A stretch of 22,194 bases of DNA from Pseudomonadota bacterium (GCA_023434265.1 JAEYTA010000157.1:1-22194); one strand, 5' to 3'. Positions 14,702 through 21,715 are shown, counted from the first letter of the stretch. The notes: generated by a model not told the origin, from the letters alone. Translations and numbers: made by a program.

Positions 14702-16009
14702 TTGGGCGATGGCGGCACCGCCAAGGTTCGATGGGTCTCATCGGGCCATGCCAGTCGGACCACAACCTACGAATACACCGGAGGCCAGCTCACCAGCATC
14801 CGCTACCCGTCTGCCGTGAGCGACGACGTGGCGGTGACCTACAACGCCTCCCCCGACTTCCGTGTGAGCGGCGTCACCGACGCTTCCGGCGCGTGGAGCT
14901 ACGCCTATTCGCTGGTCGGCTCGGTCCAGACCACCACCGCCGCCGGCCCCCTCGGCCAGGAGCTGGTGGTCGAGGTCGACACCGCCATCGGCCGCGCCAC
15001 CTCGGTGACCAACGCCCTCGATGACGAATGGTCGTACCAGTACGACGCCGACCTGCGCGTCACGCGCATCACGCAGCCCGAGGGCGACTTCGTCGAGTAC
15101 GACTACGACACGCGGTCCAACATCGTCGGGACCACCTGGAACGCCAAGCCCGGCTCGGGCCTCGATCCGATCACGACCACGACACAGTACCCCGCCTTGC
15201 CCTGCGTCGATCTCCAGCTCTGCAACAAACCGGCGTCGACCACCGACGCGCTGGGGGCCGTCACCGACTACGAATGGGAGCCGCACCATCTCCAGACCAT
15301 CCTGGCGCACGCGGACCCGCCGATCGCGGCGGCGATCCGACTGGCCGCGGTCACGGGCCTGCGCAAGAACGACCTGCTCGCCCTGCCCTGGTGGGCGGTC
15401 AAGGAGAACGCGATCGTCTGGCAGACCGGCAAGAGCCGCGGCCGCAAGAGCGTGGTCCTGCCGATCACCGTGGCTGTTCGGGACGTGCTCGACTCCCTCG
15501 AGCGCGGCGCCTGCCCTACCGTTCTGGCGACCTCCGAGGGCGAGCCCTGGACCCCTCCAGGACGCGGCCTCGACAGCGGCGTCCAGCGCGCCAGAGACAG
15601 CGCCGACGCCGCGGCGCGCGACCATGGCGGGCCGGACGCCACGGCGGGTCTCGAAGGGCTCCGTTTCCACGACCTGCGCGGCACCGCGGCGACCAACTAC
15701 ATCCTGGCCGGCCTTCCGCTCGATGATGTGGCGACGATCCTCGGCTGGGAGCTGAAGCGCGTGAAGGAGATCGCCCGCCGCTATGTCACCGGAGAAGCCA
15801 TCGGACTGGGCATGATCGCGCGGCTCCAGGAAGCCCGGAACAAACCGCCAACTGTAAAACCCGGTGTAAAACCCACCTCCCCCAGGAGGGGTCGAAAGCG
15901 CTCAAATCCAGTGAGGGCGGTGGCTGGGGAACTAGGACTCGAACCTAGAATGACGGTACCAAAAACCGTAGTGTTACCATTACACCATTCCCCAGCAGGT
16001 CCGGCGTAG
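14702..16009 (+). CDS. Chimeric ORF: RHS/YD-repeat fragment fused to a tyrosine-integrase catalytic domain
   Basis: The first ~190 residues are RHS-type repeats (YDADLRVTRITQPEGDFVEYDYD, TDALGAVTDYEW). From about codon 193 (base 15278) the sequence becomes the catalytic half of a phage-type integrase: R221 in TGLRKND, H323-D-L-R326, W349 in LGWE and Y361 in ARRYV, i.e. the R-(K)-H-R-W-Y set is complete. The integrase N-terminal DNA-binding domains are missing. The frame is open back to 14639 with no good start (TTG at 14702 is only a guess), so the RHS part is also truncated at its 5' end. The 3' end runs into the antisense of tRNA-Gln. Most likely a deletion joined two genes; a functional protein is doubtful. 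Confidence 0.8.
   Translation: MGDGGTAKVRWVSSGHASRTTTYEYTGGQLTSIRYPSAVSDDVAVTYNASPDFRVSGVTDASGAWSYAYSLVGSVQTTTAAGPLGQELVVEVDTAIGRATSVTNALDDEWSYQYDADLRVTRITQPEGDFVEYDYDTRSNIVGTTWNAKPGSGLDPITTTTQYPALPCVDLQLCNKPASTTDALGAVTDYEWEPHHLQTILAHADPPIAAAIRLAAVTGLRKNDLLALPWWAVKENAIVWQTGKSRGRKSVVLPITVAVRDVLDSLERGACPTVLATSEGEPWTPPGRGLDSGVQRARDSADAAARDHGGPDATAGLEGLRFHDLRGTAATNYILAGLPLDDVATILGWELKRVKEIARRYVTGEAIGLGMIARLQEARNKPPTVKPGVKPTSPRRGRKRSNPVRAVAGELGLEPRMTVPKTVVLPLHHSPAGPA
15853..15874 (+). repeat. Tandem possible integrase arm-type sites (right)
   Basis: Two copies of TGTAAAACCC (15853-15862 and 15865-15874), 12 bp apart, lie 44 bp inside the right att core. A one-mismatch third copy lies inside the left core at 3355. 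They overlap the 3' end of the integrase reading frame, so codon constraint is an alternative explanation. Confidence 0.38.
15918..15964. repeat. attR-like direct repeat within tRNA-Gln
   Basis: This is the right copy of the 47-bp repeat, covering the tRNA-Gln 3' half from the anticodon loop to just past CCA. Because the chromosomal 5' half of the tRNA lies to the right, this 3' half was supplied by the incoming element, and the tRNA was restored on integration. Confidence 0.9.
15921..15994 (-). tRNA. tRNA-Gln (anticodon UUG)
   Basis: On the minus strand the acceptor TGGGGAA pairs with TTCCCCA, followed by discriminator G and an encoded CCA. The anticodon stem ACGGT/ACCGT encloses loop TTTTGGT, giving anticodon UUG. 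The T arm CTAGG-TTCGAGT-CCTAG is perfect. Length is 74 nt with CCA. It is the integration target of the island and remains intact. Confidence 0.96.
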
Positions 16010-16034
16010 CCCCGCCCTGCGGCGGGGAGGCGGT

Positions 16035-16063
16035 CGGATACGACAAGGCCGCGAGCAACGCAA
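16035..16063 (-). promoter_or_regulatory. Probable promoter of tRNA-Gln
   Basis: On the minus strand TTGCGT (16063-16058) and TATCCG (16040-16035) are 17 bp apart, matching the alphaproteobacterial TTGC-N17-TA pattern. This would start transcription about 35 nt before the tRNA. The leader contains a GC hairpin (16010-16027, CCCCGCC/GGCGGGG). Confidence 0.5.
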
Positions 16064-16149
16064 GCGCGCTTTTTCGCTTTGGGGAAGGTTGGTTTCGCGG
16101 GCCGTCTCGGGGCGTTCCCGGACATTTTTCGCGAAGGCGTTTTCCGCGC

Positions 16150-16178
16150 TTGCGGCCCCCCCACCCCGTCGCTATAAG
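16150..16178 (+). promoter_or_regulatory. Promoter of tRNA-Pro
   Basis: TTGCGG (16150-16155) and TATAAG (16173-16178) are spaced by exactly 17 bp. The expected start point is about 7 bp downstream, roughly 8 nt before the tRNA 5' end. This is a good match to a housekeeping sigma promoter and suits a strongly expressed tRNA. Confidence 0.7.
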
Positions 16179-16192
16179 CCCGCTCCTCAAGT

Positions 16193-16269
16193 CGGAGTGT
16201 GGCTCAGTCTGGTAGAGCACTGCGTTCGGGACGCAGGGGTCGCAGGTTCGAATCCTGCCACTCCGACCA
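16193..16269 (+). tRNA. tRNA-Pro (anticodon CGG)
   Basis: The 77-nt gene has acceptor CGGAGTG pairing with CACTCCG, then discriminator A and an encoded CCA. The anticodon stem CTGCG/CGCAG encloses TTCGGGA, giving anticodon CGG. The T arm GCAGG-TTCGAAT-CCTGC is perfect. It is divergent from tRNA-Gln. Confidence 0.96.
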
Positions 16270-16320
16270 TCTTCCTCCCGCCCTGTCGTCGATGGCCGTG
16301 AAGGCCGCGCGAGGTCGCGG

Positions 16321-16344
16321 GGCCGGACCCCGAAGGGCCCGGCC
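16321..16344. terminator. Hairpin between tRNA-Pro and the convergent gene
   Basis: GGCCGG-A-CCC (16321-16330) pairs with GGG-C-CCGGCC (16335-16344), with one A-C mismatch and a CGAA loop. It lies between two convergent units and could end either, but there is no T-tract on either side. Confidence 0.4.
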
Positions 16345-16358
16345 GGAAGCCTCCTCCC

Positions 16359-17255
16359 CTAGCGATAGAGCACGATCTCCTCGCCCTCCGGCGTGCGCCC
16401 GCTGAGCCGGTTCGGACCGCCGCGCAAGATCGCCACCGTGCCGCCGCCGGCCTTGTAGAGCACCAGCTGACGGTCCTCGAGCCGCCAGCTCGACACGAAC
16501 ATCAGATCCTCGAAGCAGCCCGAGGCCGAGCCCTGCAGGGCGCCGAAGGCCGGGTTGGTGGTCAGTCGCACGGTGCACTCGCGACGGTGGCCGGTGTTGG
16601 AGACCTCGATGTGCCGCCACGTCCCGGCGTAGGCGTCCTCGGACGGGCGTCCGCCCCAGCCGCCGCCGCGGCGGTCGTCGTCATGATCGTCGTCGGCGAC
16701 CGGGCCCGGGCCGTCGTCGCCGACGCGGCGCAGGGTCAGGCCGTCGCCGAGCAGCCGGCCCTCGACCAGCGACAGCCGCCAGGGGTTCTGGTCGGAGGCG
16801 CCCCGGTAGAGCAGGACCTCGCCGTTCTCCACGCGCCAGTTGGAGACGCGCGCCAGACGCGAAGGGCAGTTCTCCGTCCCCATGCCGCGCACGCCGAGGA
16901 AGGCGCGGTCGCGGAAGTTGTAGCGGCAGTCGCCGACGTCGCGGCCGCCGTCGTCGGCCAGCCAGTCGCCGTAGACGTCCTCGGCCCGGGCCGGCTCGGC
17001 CCGGCGGCGCCGCTCCGGCTCGCGCGAACCGCTCGCGCCCATCAGGGCCCCGGCGAGGCCTTCGACGAGGGCCTCGGTGTCGACCGAGCCGCCGACCGTG
17101 GTGGTGCGGGTGGTGGTCGTCGTCGTGTTTCCATCGCGGGTGACGGTGGTGGTTTCGCGGGTCGTCTCGCGCGACACGGTCTGGGCCTGGGCCGGCAGGG
17201 CGAGCGGCAGCAGCAGGGCCGCGGCGGCGAGGCCGGCGGCGATGGATCTGGACAT
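16359..17255 (-). CDS. Exported protein with two AprI/Inh-like domains
   Basis: The 298-aa product has a signal peptide (1-24, ending LALPAQAQ) and a Thr-rich linker (26-55, a run of TTTTTT/TRTTTV). Two related beta-rich domains follow at about 93-178 and 207-298. Each shows the order W near the start, C, L/F-x-x, C, then SNWR or SSWR, then a LLYR/LVLYK strand and a final G-x-x-L...LYR-type strand. This matches the AprI/Inh (Omp19-like) family, small periplasmic metalloprotease inhibitors that usually have one such domain. A GRGGGWGGR/Asp-rich spacer separates the two. GGGGG lies before the ATG. Inhibitor activity is inferred from family resemblance. Confidence 0.72.
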   Translation of the reverse strand: MSRSIAAGLAAAALLLPLALPAQAQTVSRETTRETTTVTRDGNTTTTTTRTTTVGGSVDTEALVEGLAGALMGASGSREPERRRRAEPARAEDVYGDWLADDGGRDVGDCRYNFRDRAFLGVRGMGTENCPSRLARVSNWRVENGEVLLYRGASDQNPWRLSLVEGRLLGDGLTLRRVGDDGPGPVADDDHDDDRRGGGWGGRPSEDAYAGTWRHIEVSNTGHRRECTVRLTTNPAFGALQGSASGCFEDLMFVSSWRLEDRQLVLYKAGGGTVAILRGGPNRLSGRTPEGEEIVLYR

Positions 17256-17307
17256 GGTGAAACCCCCGTTAAAGCGGCGGCCAAGCTAGGGGATACGGTA
17301 GGGCTGT

Positions 17308-18339
17308 TCAACCATCGCGAGCGTCGGCAGCCACCCGGGAAAGCCGCCGCCCGACGGTCTCGATGGCGCGTTCGCCGAGCGCCCGGCGGCGCGCCAGCAA
17401 CTGGGGCGAGCCGGCGTCGTGGTCGGCCATCAGCCGCGTCACGAAGGCCCCGGAGCGGACCTCGGCCAGGACCTCGTCCATGGCCGCGCGCGAGGCCGGG
17501 CCAATGACCCGCGGGCCGGTCAGATAGGCCCCGTACTCGGCGGTATTGGAGATGCGCGCGAAGGCCCCGGCCGGGCCCAGCCGGTGCATCAGGTCGACGA
17601 CCAGCTTCAGCTCGTAGAAGCACTCGAACCACGCCACCTCGGGAGGATAGGCGGCCTCGACCAGCTTCATGAAGGCGGCGTCGACCAGCTCGACGGTCCC
17701 GCCGCACAGCACCACCTGCTCGCCGAACAGGTCGCTCTCGCACTCGGCGGCGAAGGTGGTCTCGAGGATCCCCTTGCGGCCGCAGCCCAGCGCGGCGGCG
17801 TAGGACAGGCCGAGCGCATGCGCCCCGCCGCTGGCGTCCCGGTGCACGCCGAAGAGGCAGAACACCCCCTCCCCCGCCTCGTACAGTTCGCGGATGCGCG
17901 GCCCGATGCCCTTGGGCGAGGCGAGGATGACGTCGAGATCCGGTCGCGGCTCGACGAGGCCGAAGCGCACCGACAGGCCATGGGCGAAGACCAGGGCGGC
18001 GCCGGGCCGGATGTTCGGCTCCAGCTCGTCGCGCCACAGGTCGCGGTGGGCTTCGTCGGAGACCATGACGGCGACGACGTCGGCGGAGGCCGCGGCCTCG
18101 CCGGCGGTCATCACCTCGAAGCCGTCGGCGCGCGCCTTGTCCCGCGTCGCCGAGTCCGCCTTCAGGCCGACGACGATGTCGGAAACGCCCGAGTCGCGCA
18201 GGTTCAGCGCATGGGTGCGGCCCTGGCTGCCGTAGCCGATAACGGCGACGCGGCGCCCGCGAATGATCGACAGATCGCAGTCGCGATCATGGAAGACGGG
18301 GAGCGGCGTGCTTAGGTGTCCGGTCATGAGCACAGACAT
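17308..18339 (-). CDS. Divergent ketol-acid reductoisomerase paralogue (IlvC-like)
   Basis: The fold follows class I ketol-acid reductoisomerase throughout: FHDRDCDLSIIRGRRVAVIGYGSQGRTHALNL (Rossmann NADPH loop), FAHGLSV, SPKG, then ETTF...ECESDLFGEQVVLCGG (first Mg ligands), ECFYELKLVVDL (second Mg ligands) and ISNTAEYG. These active-site residues are kept. Usual motifs are altered: the PKGPGHxVR segment reads PKGIGPRIR, and the TPDE motif of strand 5 reads VSDE. I chose the ATG at 18339 (343 aa), preceded by GGAAGG; an ATG at 18327 gives 339 aa, nearer the usual ~338. Both overlap the divergent gene's start. Whether it makes branched-chain amino acids or acts on another substrate is unknown. 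Confidence 0.85.
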   Translation of the reverse strand: MSVLMTGHLSTPLPVFHDRDCDLSIIRGRRVAVIGYGSQGRTHALNLRDSGVSDIVVGLKADSATRDKARADGFEVMTAGEAAASADVVAVMVSDEAHRDLWRDELEPNIRPGAALVFAHGLSVRFGLVEPRPDLDVILASPKGIGPRIRELYEAGEGVFCLFGVHRDASGGAHALGLSYAAALGCGRKGILETTFAAECESDLFGEQVVLCGGTVELVDAAFMKLVEAAYPPEVAWFECFYELKLVVDLMHRLGPAGAFARISNTAEYGAYLTGPRVIGPASRAAMDEVLAEVRSGAFVTRLMADHDAGSPQLLARRRALGERAIETVGRRLSRVAADARDG

Positions 18340-18874
18340 AACCCCTTCCGCCGTCGTCGCCTTCTGGAAAGAGGCGGGCCCCTCGAAGTGGTTCGCCAAG
18401 GACGACGCCTTCGACGCCGAGTTTCGCCGGCGCTTTCATGACGCCCACGTCGCCGCCGCCCGACGCGAGCTGGATCATTGGGCCGGGACGCCGGAGGGCG
18501 TGCTGGCCCTGATGATCCTGCTGGACCAGTTCCCGAGGAACAGTTTCCGGGGCACGGCCCACGCTTTCGCCACCGATCCGCTGGCGCGGATGTTCGCCGT
18601 GAAGGCGCTGGACGCCGGCTTCGACCGGGCGCTGGAGAACGACCTGCGGCGGTTCCTCTACCTGCCGCTGCAGCACGCCGAGGACATGGCCCTGCAGGAC
18701 CGCCAGCTGGCCCTGTTCCAGACCATGGACCGCCCGGCCGACGACCGCTGGGCGGAGCACCACCACGCCATCATCCAGCGCTTCGGCCGCTTCCCGCACC
18801 GGAACATGGCGCTGGGCCGGGAGTCGACGCCCGAGGAACTGGCCTTCCTGGAGCAGGACGGTTTCCGGGGCTGA
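18326..18874 (+). CDS. DUF924 family protein
   Basis: This 182-aa, all-helical protein has the signatures of DUF924: AVVAFWKEAGPSKWF at the start, LALMILLDQFPRNSFRGTAHAFATDPLA in the middle, and FLYLPLQHAEDMALQDRQLALF then FGRFPHRNMALGRESTPEE at the end. The family resembles TPR-like folds and its function is not established. The start overlaps that of the minus-strand IlvC-like gene, so the promoters of the two genes must lie inside each other's coding regions. It is followed after 3 nt by the small four-cysteine gene. Confidence 0.88.
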   Translation: MSTDITPSAVVAFWKEAGPSKWFAKDDAFDAEFRRRFHDAHVAAARRELDHWAGTPEGVLALMILLDQFPRNSFRGTAHAFATDPLARMFAVKALDAGFDRALENDLRRFLYLPLQHAEDMALQDRQLALFQTMDRPADDRWAEHHHAIIQRFGRFPHRNMALGRESTPEELAFLEQDGFRG

Positions 18875-18877
18875 GCC

Positions 18878-19132
18878 ATGCAGCGCTGCCGGGAGTGCGA
18901 GATCATCCTGCAGGAAGGCCGCAACTGGCACGCCTCCTATGCGGCGCGGAACTACCGCCACTGCATGGAGTGCGCGCGGGCCTATTCGCGCAAGCGCTAT
19001 GGCAAGCTGAAGCCGACGGTGAAACGGCGCGTGCCGGTGGCGGCGATCGGCGCGCGCACGCCGATGACGGCGCGCGACCGGGCGGTGCGCAACCGGGCGG
19101 AGCTGGCGCGGCAAAGGCGGGAGCGGGAGTGA
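18878..19132 (+). CDS. Small four-cysteine (zinc-ribbon-like) basic protein
   Basis: This 84-aa protein has two CxxC pairs, C4-x2-C7 and C29-x2-C32, spaced as in a small treble-clef or zinc ribbon. A strongly basic tail rich in Arg (RDRAVRNRAELARQRRERE) follows. Nucleic-acid binding is plausible but not shown. It starts 3 nt after the DUF924 stop and is probably co-transcribed with it. Confidence 0.7.
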   Translation: MQRCRECEIILQEGRNWHASYAARNYRHCMECARAYSRKRYGKLKPTVKRRVPVAAIGARTPMTARDRAVRNRAELARQRRERE

Positions 19133-19138
19133 CGTGTC

Positions 19139-19173
19139 GCGTCTCCTCCCCGGCTTCGCCGGGGAGGAGACGC
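19139..19173 (+). terminator. Strong hairpin after the DUF924/zinc-ribbon unit
   Basis: A perfect 15-bp stem (19139-19153 with 19159-19173, loop CTTCG) starts 6 nt after the preceding stop codon. No T-tract follows, so it may act as a transcript stabiliser or a Rho-linked terminator. GC-rich palindromes of this kind are often repeated between genes in such genomes. Confidence 0.6.
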
Positions 19174-19250
19174 AAGAGCGCCGCACCTTTCTGTGAGCAA
19201 CCGAATCAGAGCGGCTGCCCCTCGCGCCGAATCGGCGGCACTCTCCTCGC

Positions 19251-20108
19251 ATGAACGCCGCCGTCGCCCTCGCCGATCTGCAGCACCGCACCGGAGCCAT
19301 CGCGGCCGACCATCCGGAGTGGCAGTACCTCGCCCTGTTGCGCGACATCCTCGACAACGGCGCGCGCCGCGACGACCGGACGGGTACGGGGACGCTGGGG
19401 GTGTTCGGACGGCAGATGCGCTTCGACCTGTCGAAGGGCTTTCCCCTGCTGACCACCAAGAAGCTGCACGTCCGCTCGATCATCGTCGAACTGCTGTGGT
19501 TCCTGCGCGGCGAGACCAACATCGGCTGGCTGAAGGAGAACGGCGTCAGCATCTGGGACGAATGGGCCGACGCCGAGGGAGAACTGGGCCCGGTCTACGG
19601 CAAGCAGTGGCGCAGCTGGGCGGCGCCGGACGGGCGGGTGATCGACCAGATCCAGAAGCTGGTCGAAGGGCTGAAGACCAACCCCAACAGCCGCCGCCAC
19701 ATCGTCTCGGCGTGGAACCCGGCCGACGTCGACGACATGGCCCTGCCGCCCTGCCACTGCCTGTTCCAGTTCTTCGTCGCCGACGGCAAGCTGAGCTGCC
19801 AGCTGTACCAGCGCTCGGCCGACGTCTTCCTCGGCGTGCCGTTCAACATCGCCTCCTACGCCCTGCTGACGATGATGATCGCCCAGGTGGTCGGGCTCGA
19901 GCCGGGCGAGTTCGTGCACACCTTCGGCGACGCCCATCTGTACCTGAACCACGTCGAGCAGGCGGAGCTGCAGCTGGCGCGGGAGCCGCTGGCGCTGCCG
20001 ACCATGGCCATCGCGCCGAAGAGCGACCTGTTCGCCTACCGGCTGGAGGACTTCGCGCTGGACGGCTACCAGCCGTGGCCGCACATCAAGGCGCCGGTCG
20101 CGGTGTGA
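19251..20108 (+). CDS. thyA: Thymidylate synthase
   Basis: The 285-aa product makes dTMP from dUMP with methylenetetrahydrofolate. Clear family motifs are RTGTGTLGVFGRQMRFDL near the N-terminus (phosphate-binding Arg), TTKKLHVRSIIVELLWFLRGETNI, the active site LPPCHCLFQF with nucleophile C168, QRSADVFLGVPFNIASYA and HTFGDAHLYLNH. It ends in the usual KAPVAV-type tail. Length exceeds the E. coli enzyme by ~20 residues, mostly an N-terminal extension (1-22). No purine-rich ribosome-binding site precedes the ATG, so it may be leaderless or the start may differ. Its stop overlaps the next start by 1 nt. It heads a dTMP/folate operon. Confidence 0.97.
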   Translation: MNAAVALADLQHRTGAIAADHPEWQYLALLRDILDNGARRDDRTGTGTLGVFGRQMRFDLSKGFPLLTTKKLHVRSIIVELLWFLRGETNIGWLKENGVSIWDEWADAEGELGPVYGKQWRSWAAPDGRVIDQIQKLVEGLKTNPNSRRHIVSAWNPADVDDMALPPCHCLFQFFVADGKLSCQLYQRSADVFLGVPFNIASYALLTMMIAQVVGLEPGEFVHTFGDAHLYLNHVEQAELQLAREPLALPTMAIAPKSDLFAYRLEDFALDGYQPWPHIKAPVAV

Positions 20109-20413
20109 TGAGCCTCGACCTCAAGGCGCTGCAGGCCTCGGTCCTGCGCATCTCCGACATCTACGCCCGCGAGCACGGCATCGACCGCGACCGCGACTGG
20201 GCGCTGCTGAAGCTGCAGGAGGAGCTGGGCGAGCTGACGGCCGAGCACCTGCGGATGAGCGGGCGGGCGCGCGGCGCCGCCGACGCCGGCAAGCTGGGGG
20301 ACGAGGCTGCGGACGTGCTGGGCATGCTGCTGATCTACTGCGACCGCGCCGGGATCGACCTGGAGCAGGCGATGCAGCGCAAGTGGCTGCATTGGCTGGA
20401 GAAGACCTCGTGA
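20108..20413 (+). CDS. MazG-like nucleotide pyrophosphohydrolase
   Basis: This 101-aa helical protein has the metal-binding pattern of all-alpha NTP pyrophosphohydrolases: E38-E39-x2-E42 (LQEELGELTAE) and E66-x2-D69 (GDEAADVLGM). These enzymes cleave nucleoside triphosphates to monophosphates. Placed between thyA and folA, a dNTP-cleaning or dUMP-supplying role is attractive, but the substrate cannot be read from sequence. Its ATG overlaps the thyA stop (TGATG). Confidence 0.85.
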   Translation: MSLDLKALQASVLRISDIYAREHGIDRDRDWALLKLQEELGELTAEHLRMSGRARGAADAGKLGDEAADVLGMLLIYCDRAGIDLEQAMQRKWLHWLEKTS

Positions 20414-20862
20414 TCCTGACCGCGCTCGCCGCCTTGCTGATGAGCGGACCGCAGACCGCCCCCACCCTCGCGCAGGTGACGCGGCAGACGATGGAACGGT
20501 GCTGGCGAGGTCGCGGACACCCCGCGCCGACGACGACGAACGCCTACCCCGAGGTGAGTGACGCGAGCCAGGTGATCGTGCGGACCAGTCCGAACCGCTG
20601 TGATGTGTATGCGGACGACTGGCCCGGCGACCGCGGCGAGGTGCTGGACGATCTGCTCGTCGGCATGGCCGCTGAACCGGATGGAGAGTGGGAGGCCGTC
20701 GAGACCCGCGCCGAGCAGGTCAACGAACGCGGCCCCGCGCTGTGGAGCCAGTTCGTCCGCTATGACGTCAACGGGCGGGAAGCGGGCTGGATCACCCTGG
20801 TCGAACCGGCCACGGGCCGGCGGGGTTTCTTCGAGCTGACCTACGTCGTGATGGAACCCTGA
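20410..20862 (+). CDS. Small exported hypothetical protein within the folate operon
   Basis: Starting with GTG at 20410, which overlaps the previous stop (GTGA), the product is 150 aa. The N-terminus is a short signal peptide (MILTALAALLMSGPQTAPTLAQ). The mature part has two cysteines (in ERCWRGRG and NRCDVYAD) that could form a disulfide, and ends with strand-rich sequence. No family is recognised. An ATG at 20440 is a weaker alternative start. Its stop overlaps the folA start, so it is embedded in the operon though its likely place is the periplasm. Confidence 0.72.
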   Translation: MILTALAALLMSGPQTAPTLAQVTRQTMERCWRGRGHPAPTTTNAYPEVSDASQVIVRTSPNRCDVYADDWPGDRGEVLDDLLVGMAAEPDGEWEAVETRAEQVNERGPALWSQFVRYDVNGREAGWITLVEPATGRRGFFELTYVVMEP

Positions 20863-21377
20863 TGCCCCTCCCCCACCTCGCCCTCGTCGTCGCCCGGGCC
20901 CGCAACGGCGTGATCGGCCGGGACGGCGGGCTGCCGTGGCGGCTGCGCTCGGACCTGCAGCGATTCAAGGCCGTCACCCTGGGCAAGCCGTGCATCATGG
21001 GCCGCAGGACCTGGGACAGCCTGCCGCTGAAGCCACTGCCCGGGCGGCTGAACCTGGTGCTGTCCAAGGACGAGTCATTCGAGCCGAAGGGGGCGGTGGC
21101 CTGCCTGACGCTGGACGAGGCGGTCGAGATCGCCCGCGAGCAGGCGGTGGACGACGGGGTCGACGAGGTCTGCGTCATCGGCGGGGCCCGGCTGTTCGCG
21201 GCGACCCTGCCACGGGCGAGGCGGCTGTATCTGACCGAGGTCGAGGCCGAGCCGGACGGGGATGTCCACTTTCCCGAGTTCGACGAGGCCGCCTGGGTCG
21301 AGGTATCGTCGGAAGCCGTAGCGGCGGGCGAGAAGGACGACCACGCCTTCGTCTTCCGGGTGCTGGAGCGGCGCTGA
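20862..21377 (+). CDS. folA: Dihydrofolate reductase
   Basis: The 171-aa product regenerates tetrahydrofolate from the dihydrofolate made by thymidylate synthase, which explains its linkage to thyA. Motifs are ALVVARARNGVIGRDGGLPWRLRSDLQRFKAVTLG (substrate site, with catalytic acid D in the SDLQRF helix), IMGRRTWDSLP, GRLNLVLSKD, and VCVIGGARLFAATLPRARRLYLTEVEAEPDGDVHFPEF (NADPH Gly-Gly and the DxxFP region). Length is typical. The start overlaps the previous stop (TGATG). Confidence 0.97.
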   Translation: MPLPHLALVVARARNGVIGRDGGLPWRLRSDLQRFKAVTLGKPCIMGRRTWDSLPLKPLPGRLNLVLSKDESFEPKGAVACLTLDEAVEIAREQAVDDGVDEVCVIGGARLFAATLPRARRLYLTEVEAEPDGDVHFPEFDEAAWVEVSSEAVAAGEKDDHAFVFRVLERR

Positions 21378-21394
21378 ACAAAGGGGGAGAACCC

Positions 21395-21715
21395 ATGCTG
21401 ATCGTGACCACCAACGACGCCCCCGGCCACCGGGTGGTGCGGACGCTGGGCCTGGTGCGGGGCATCACGGTGCGATCGCGCAACGTCATCTCGGACGCCA
21501 TCGGCGGGCTGCAGTCGATGCTGGGCGGGCGGGTCGGCGCCTATGTGAAGCTGGCCGAGACCTCGCGCGCCGAAGCCTATGAGGAACTGGTCGAACACGC
21601 CCGGGCCATGGGCGCGAACGGCGTGATCGGCATGCGTTACGAGGCCAACGAGATCATGGAGGGCGTCACCGAGGTGCTCGCCTACGGCACAGCGGTGGTC
21701 CTGGAGCCGGAATGA
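21395..21715 (+). CDS. YbjQ/UPF0145 family protein
   Basis: This 106-aa protein shows the YbjQ pattern: a strand-rich start with RTLGLVRGITVRSRNVISD, a GLQSMLGGRVGAYVKL helix region, EAYEELVEHARAMGANGVIGMRYEAN and a final EVLAYGTAVVLEPE strand. Members are small homo-oligomers of unknown role, sometimes described as heavy-metal-binding. AAGGGGGAG sits well before the ATG. It lies 17 nt after folA and its stop overlaps the next start. Confidence 0.88.
   Translation: MLIVTTNDAPGHRVVRTLGLVRGITVRSRNVISDAIGGLQSMLGGRVGAYVKLAETSRAEAYEELVEHARAMGANGVIGMRYEANEIMEGVTEVLAYGTAVVLEPE

Larger units (their letters stand above)
3274..15964. mobile_element. Genomic island integrated at tRNA-Gln(UUG)
   Basis: The 47-bp att repeats enclose about 12.6 kb. 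An integrase catalytic domain lies beside the intact tRNA at the right end, the standard order for tyrosine-integrase islands. Cargo on the plus strand runs 6897-12155; the two flanking large genes are on the minus strand. There is no relaxase, mating-pair gene, replication gene, phage structural gene or transposase, so it is neither a complete integrative conjugative element nor a prophage. The integrase is truncated and fused to an RHS fragment, so excision would need help from another integrase. I infer an old, immobilised island. Confidence 0.85.

Noticed and set aside
3274..15964. Complete integrative conjugative element or prophage
   Set aside because: Apart from the VirD4-like ATPase there is no relaxase, mating-pair, replication or phage structural gene, and the integrase is truncated.
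18287..19552. 421-codon minus-strand open frame over DUF924, the zinc-ribbon gene and the start of thyA
   Set aside because: It spans three supported genes and a terminator hairpin; composition is that of an antisense shadow.
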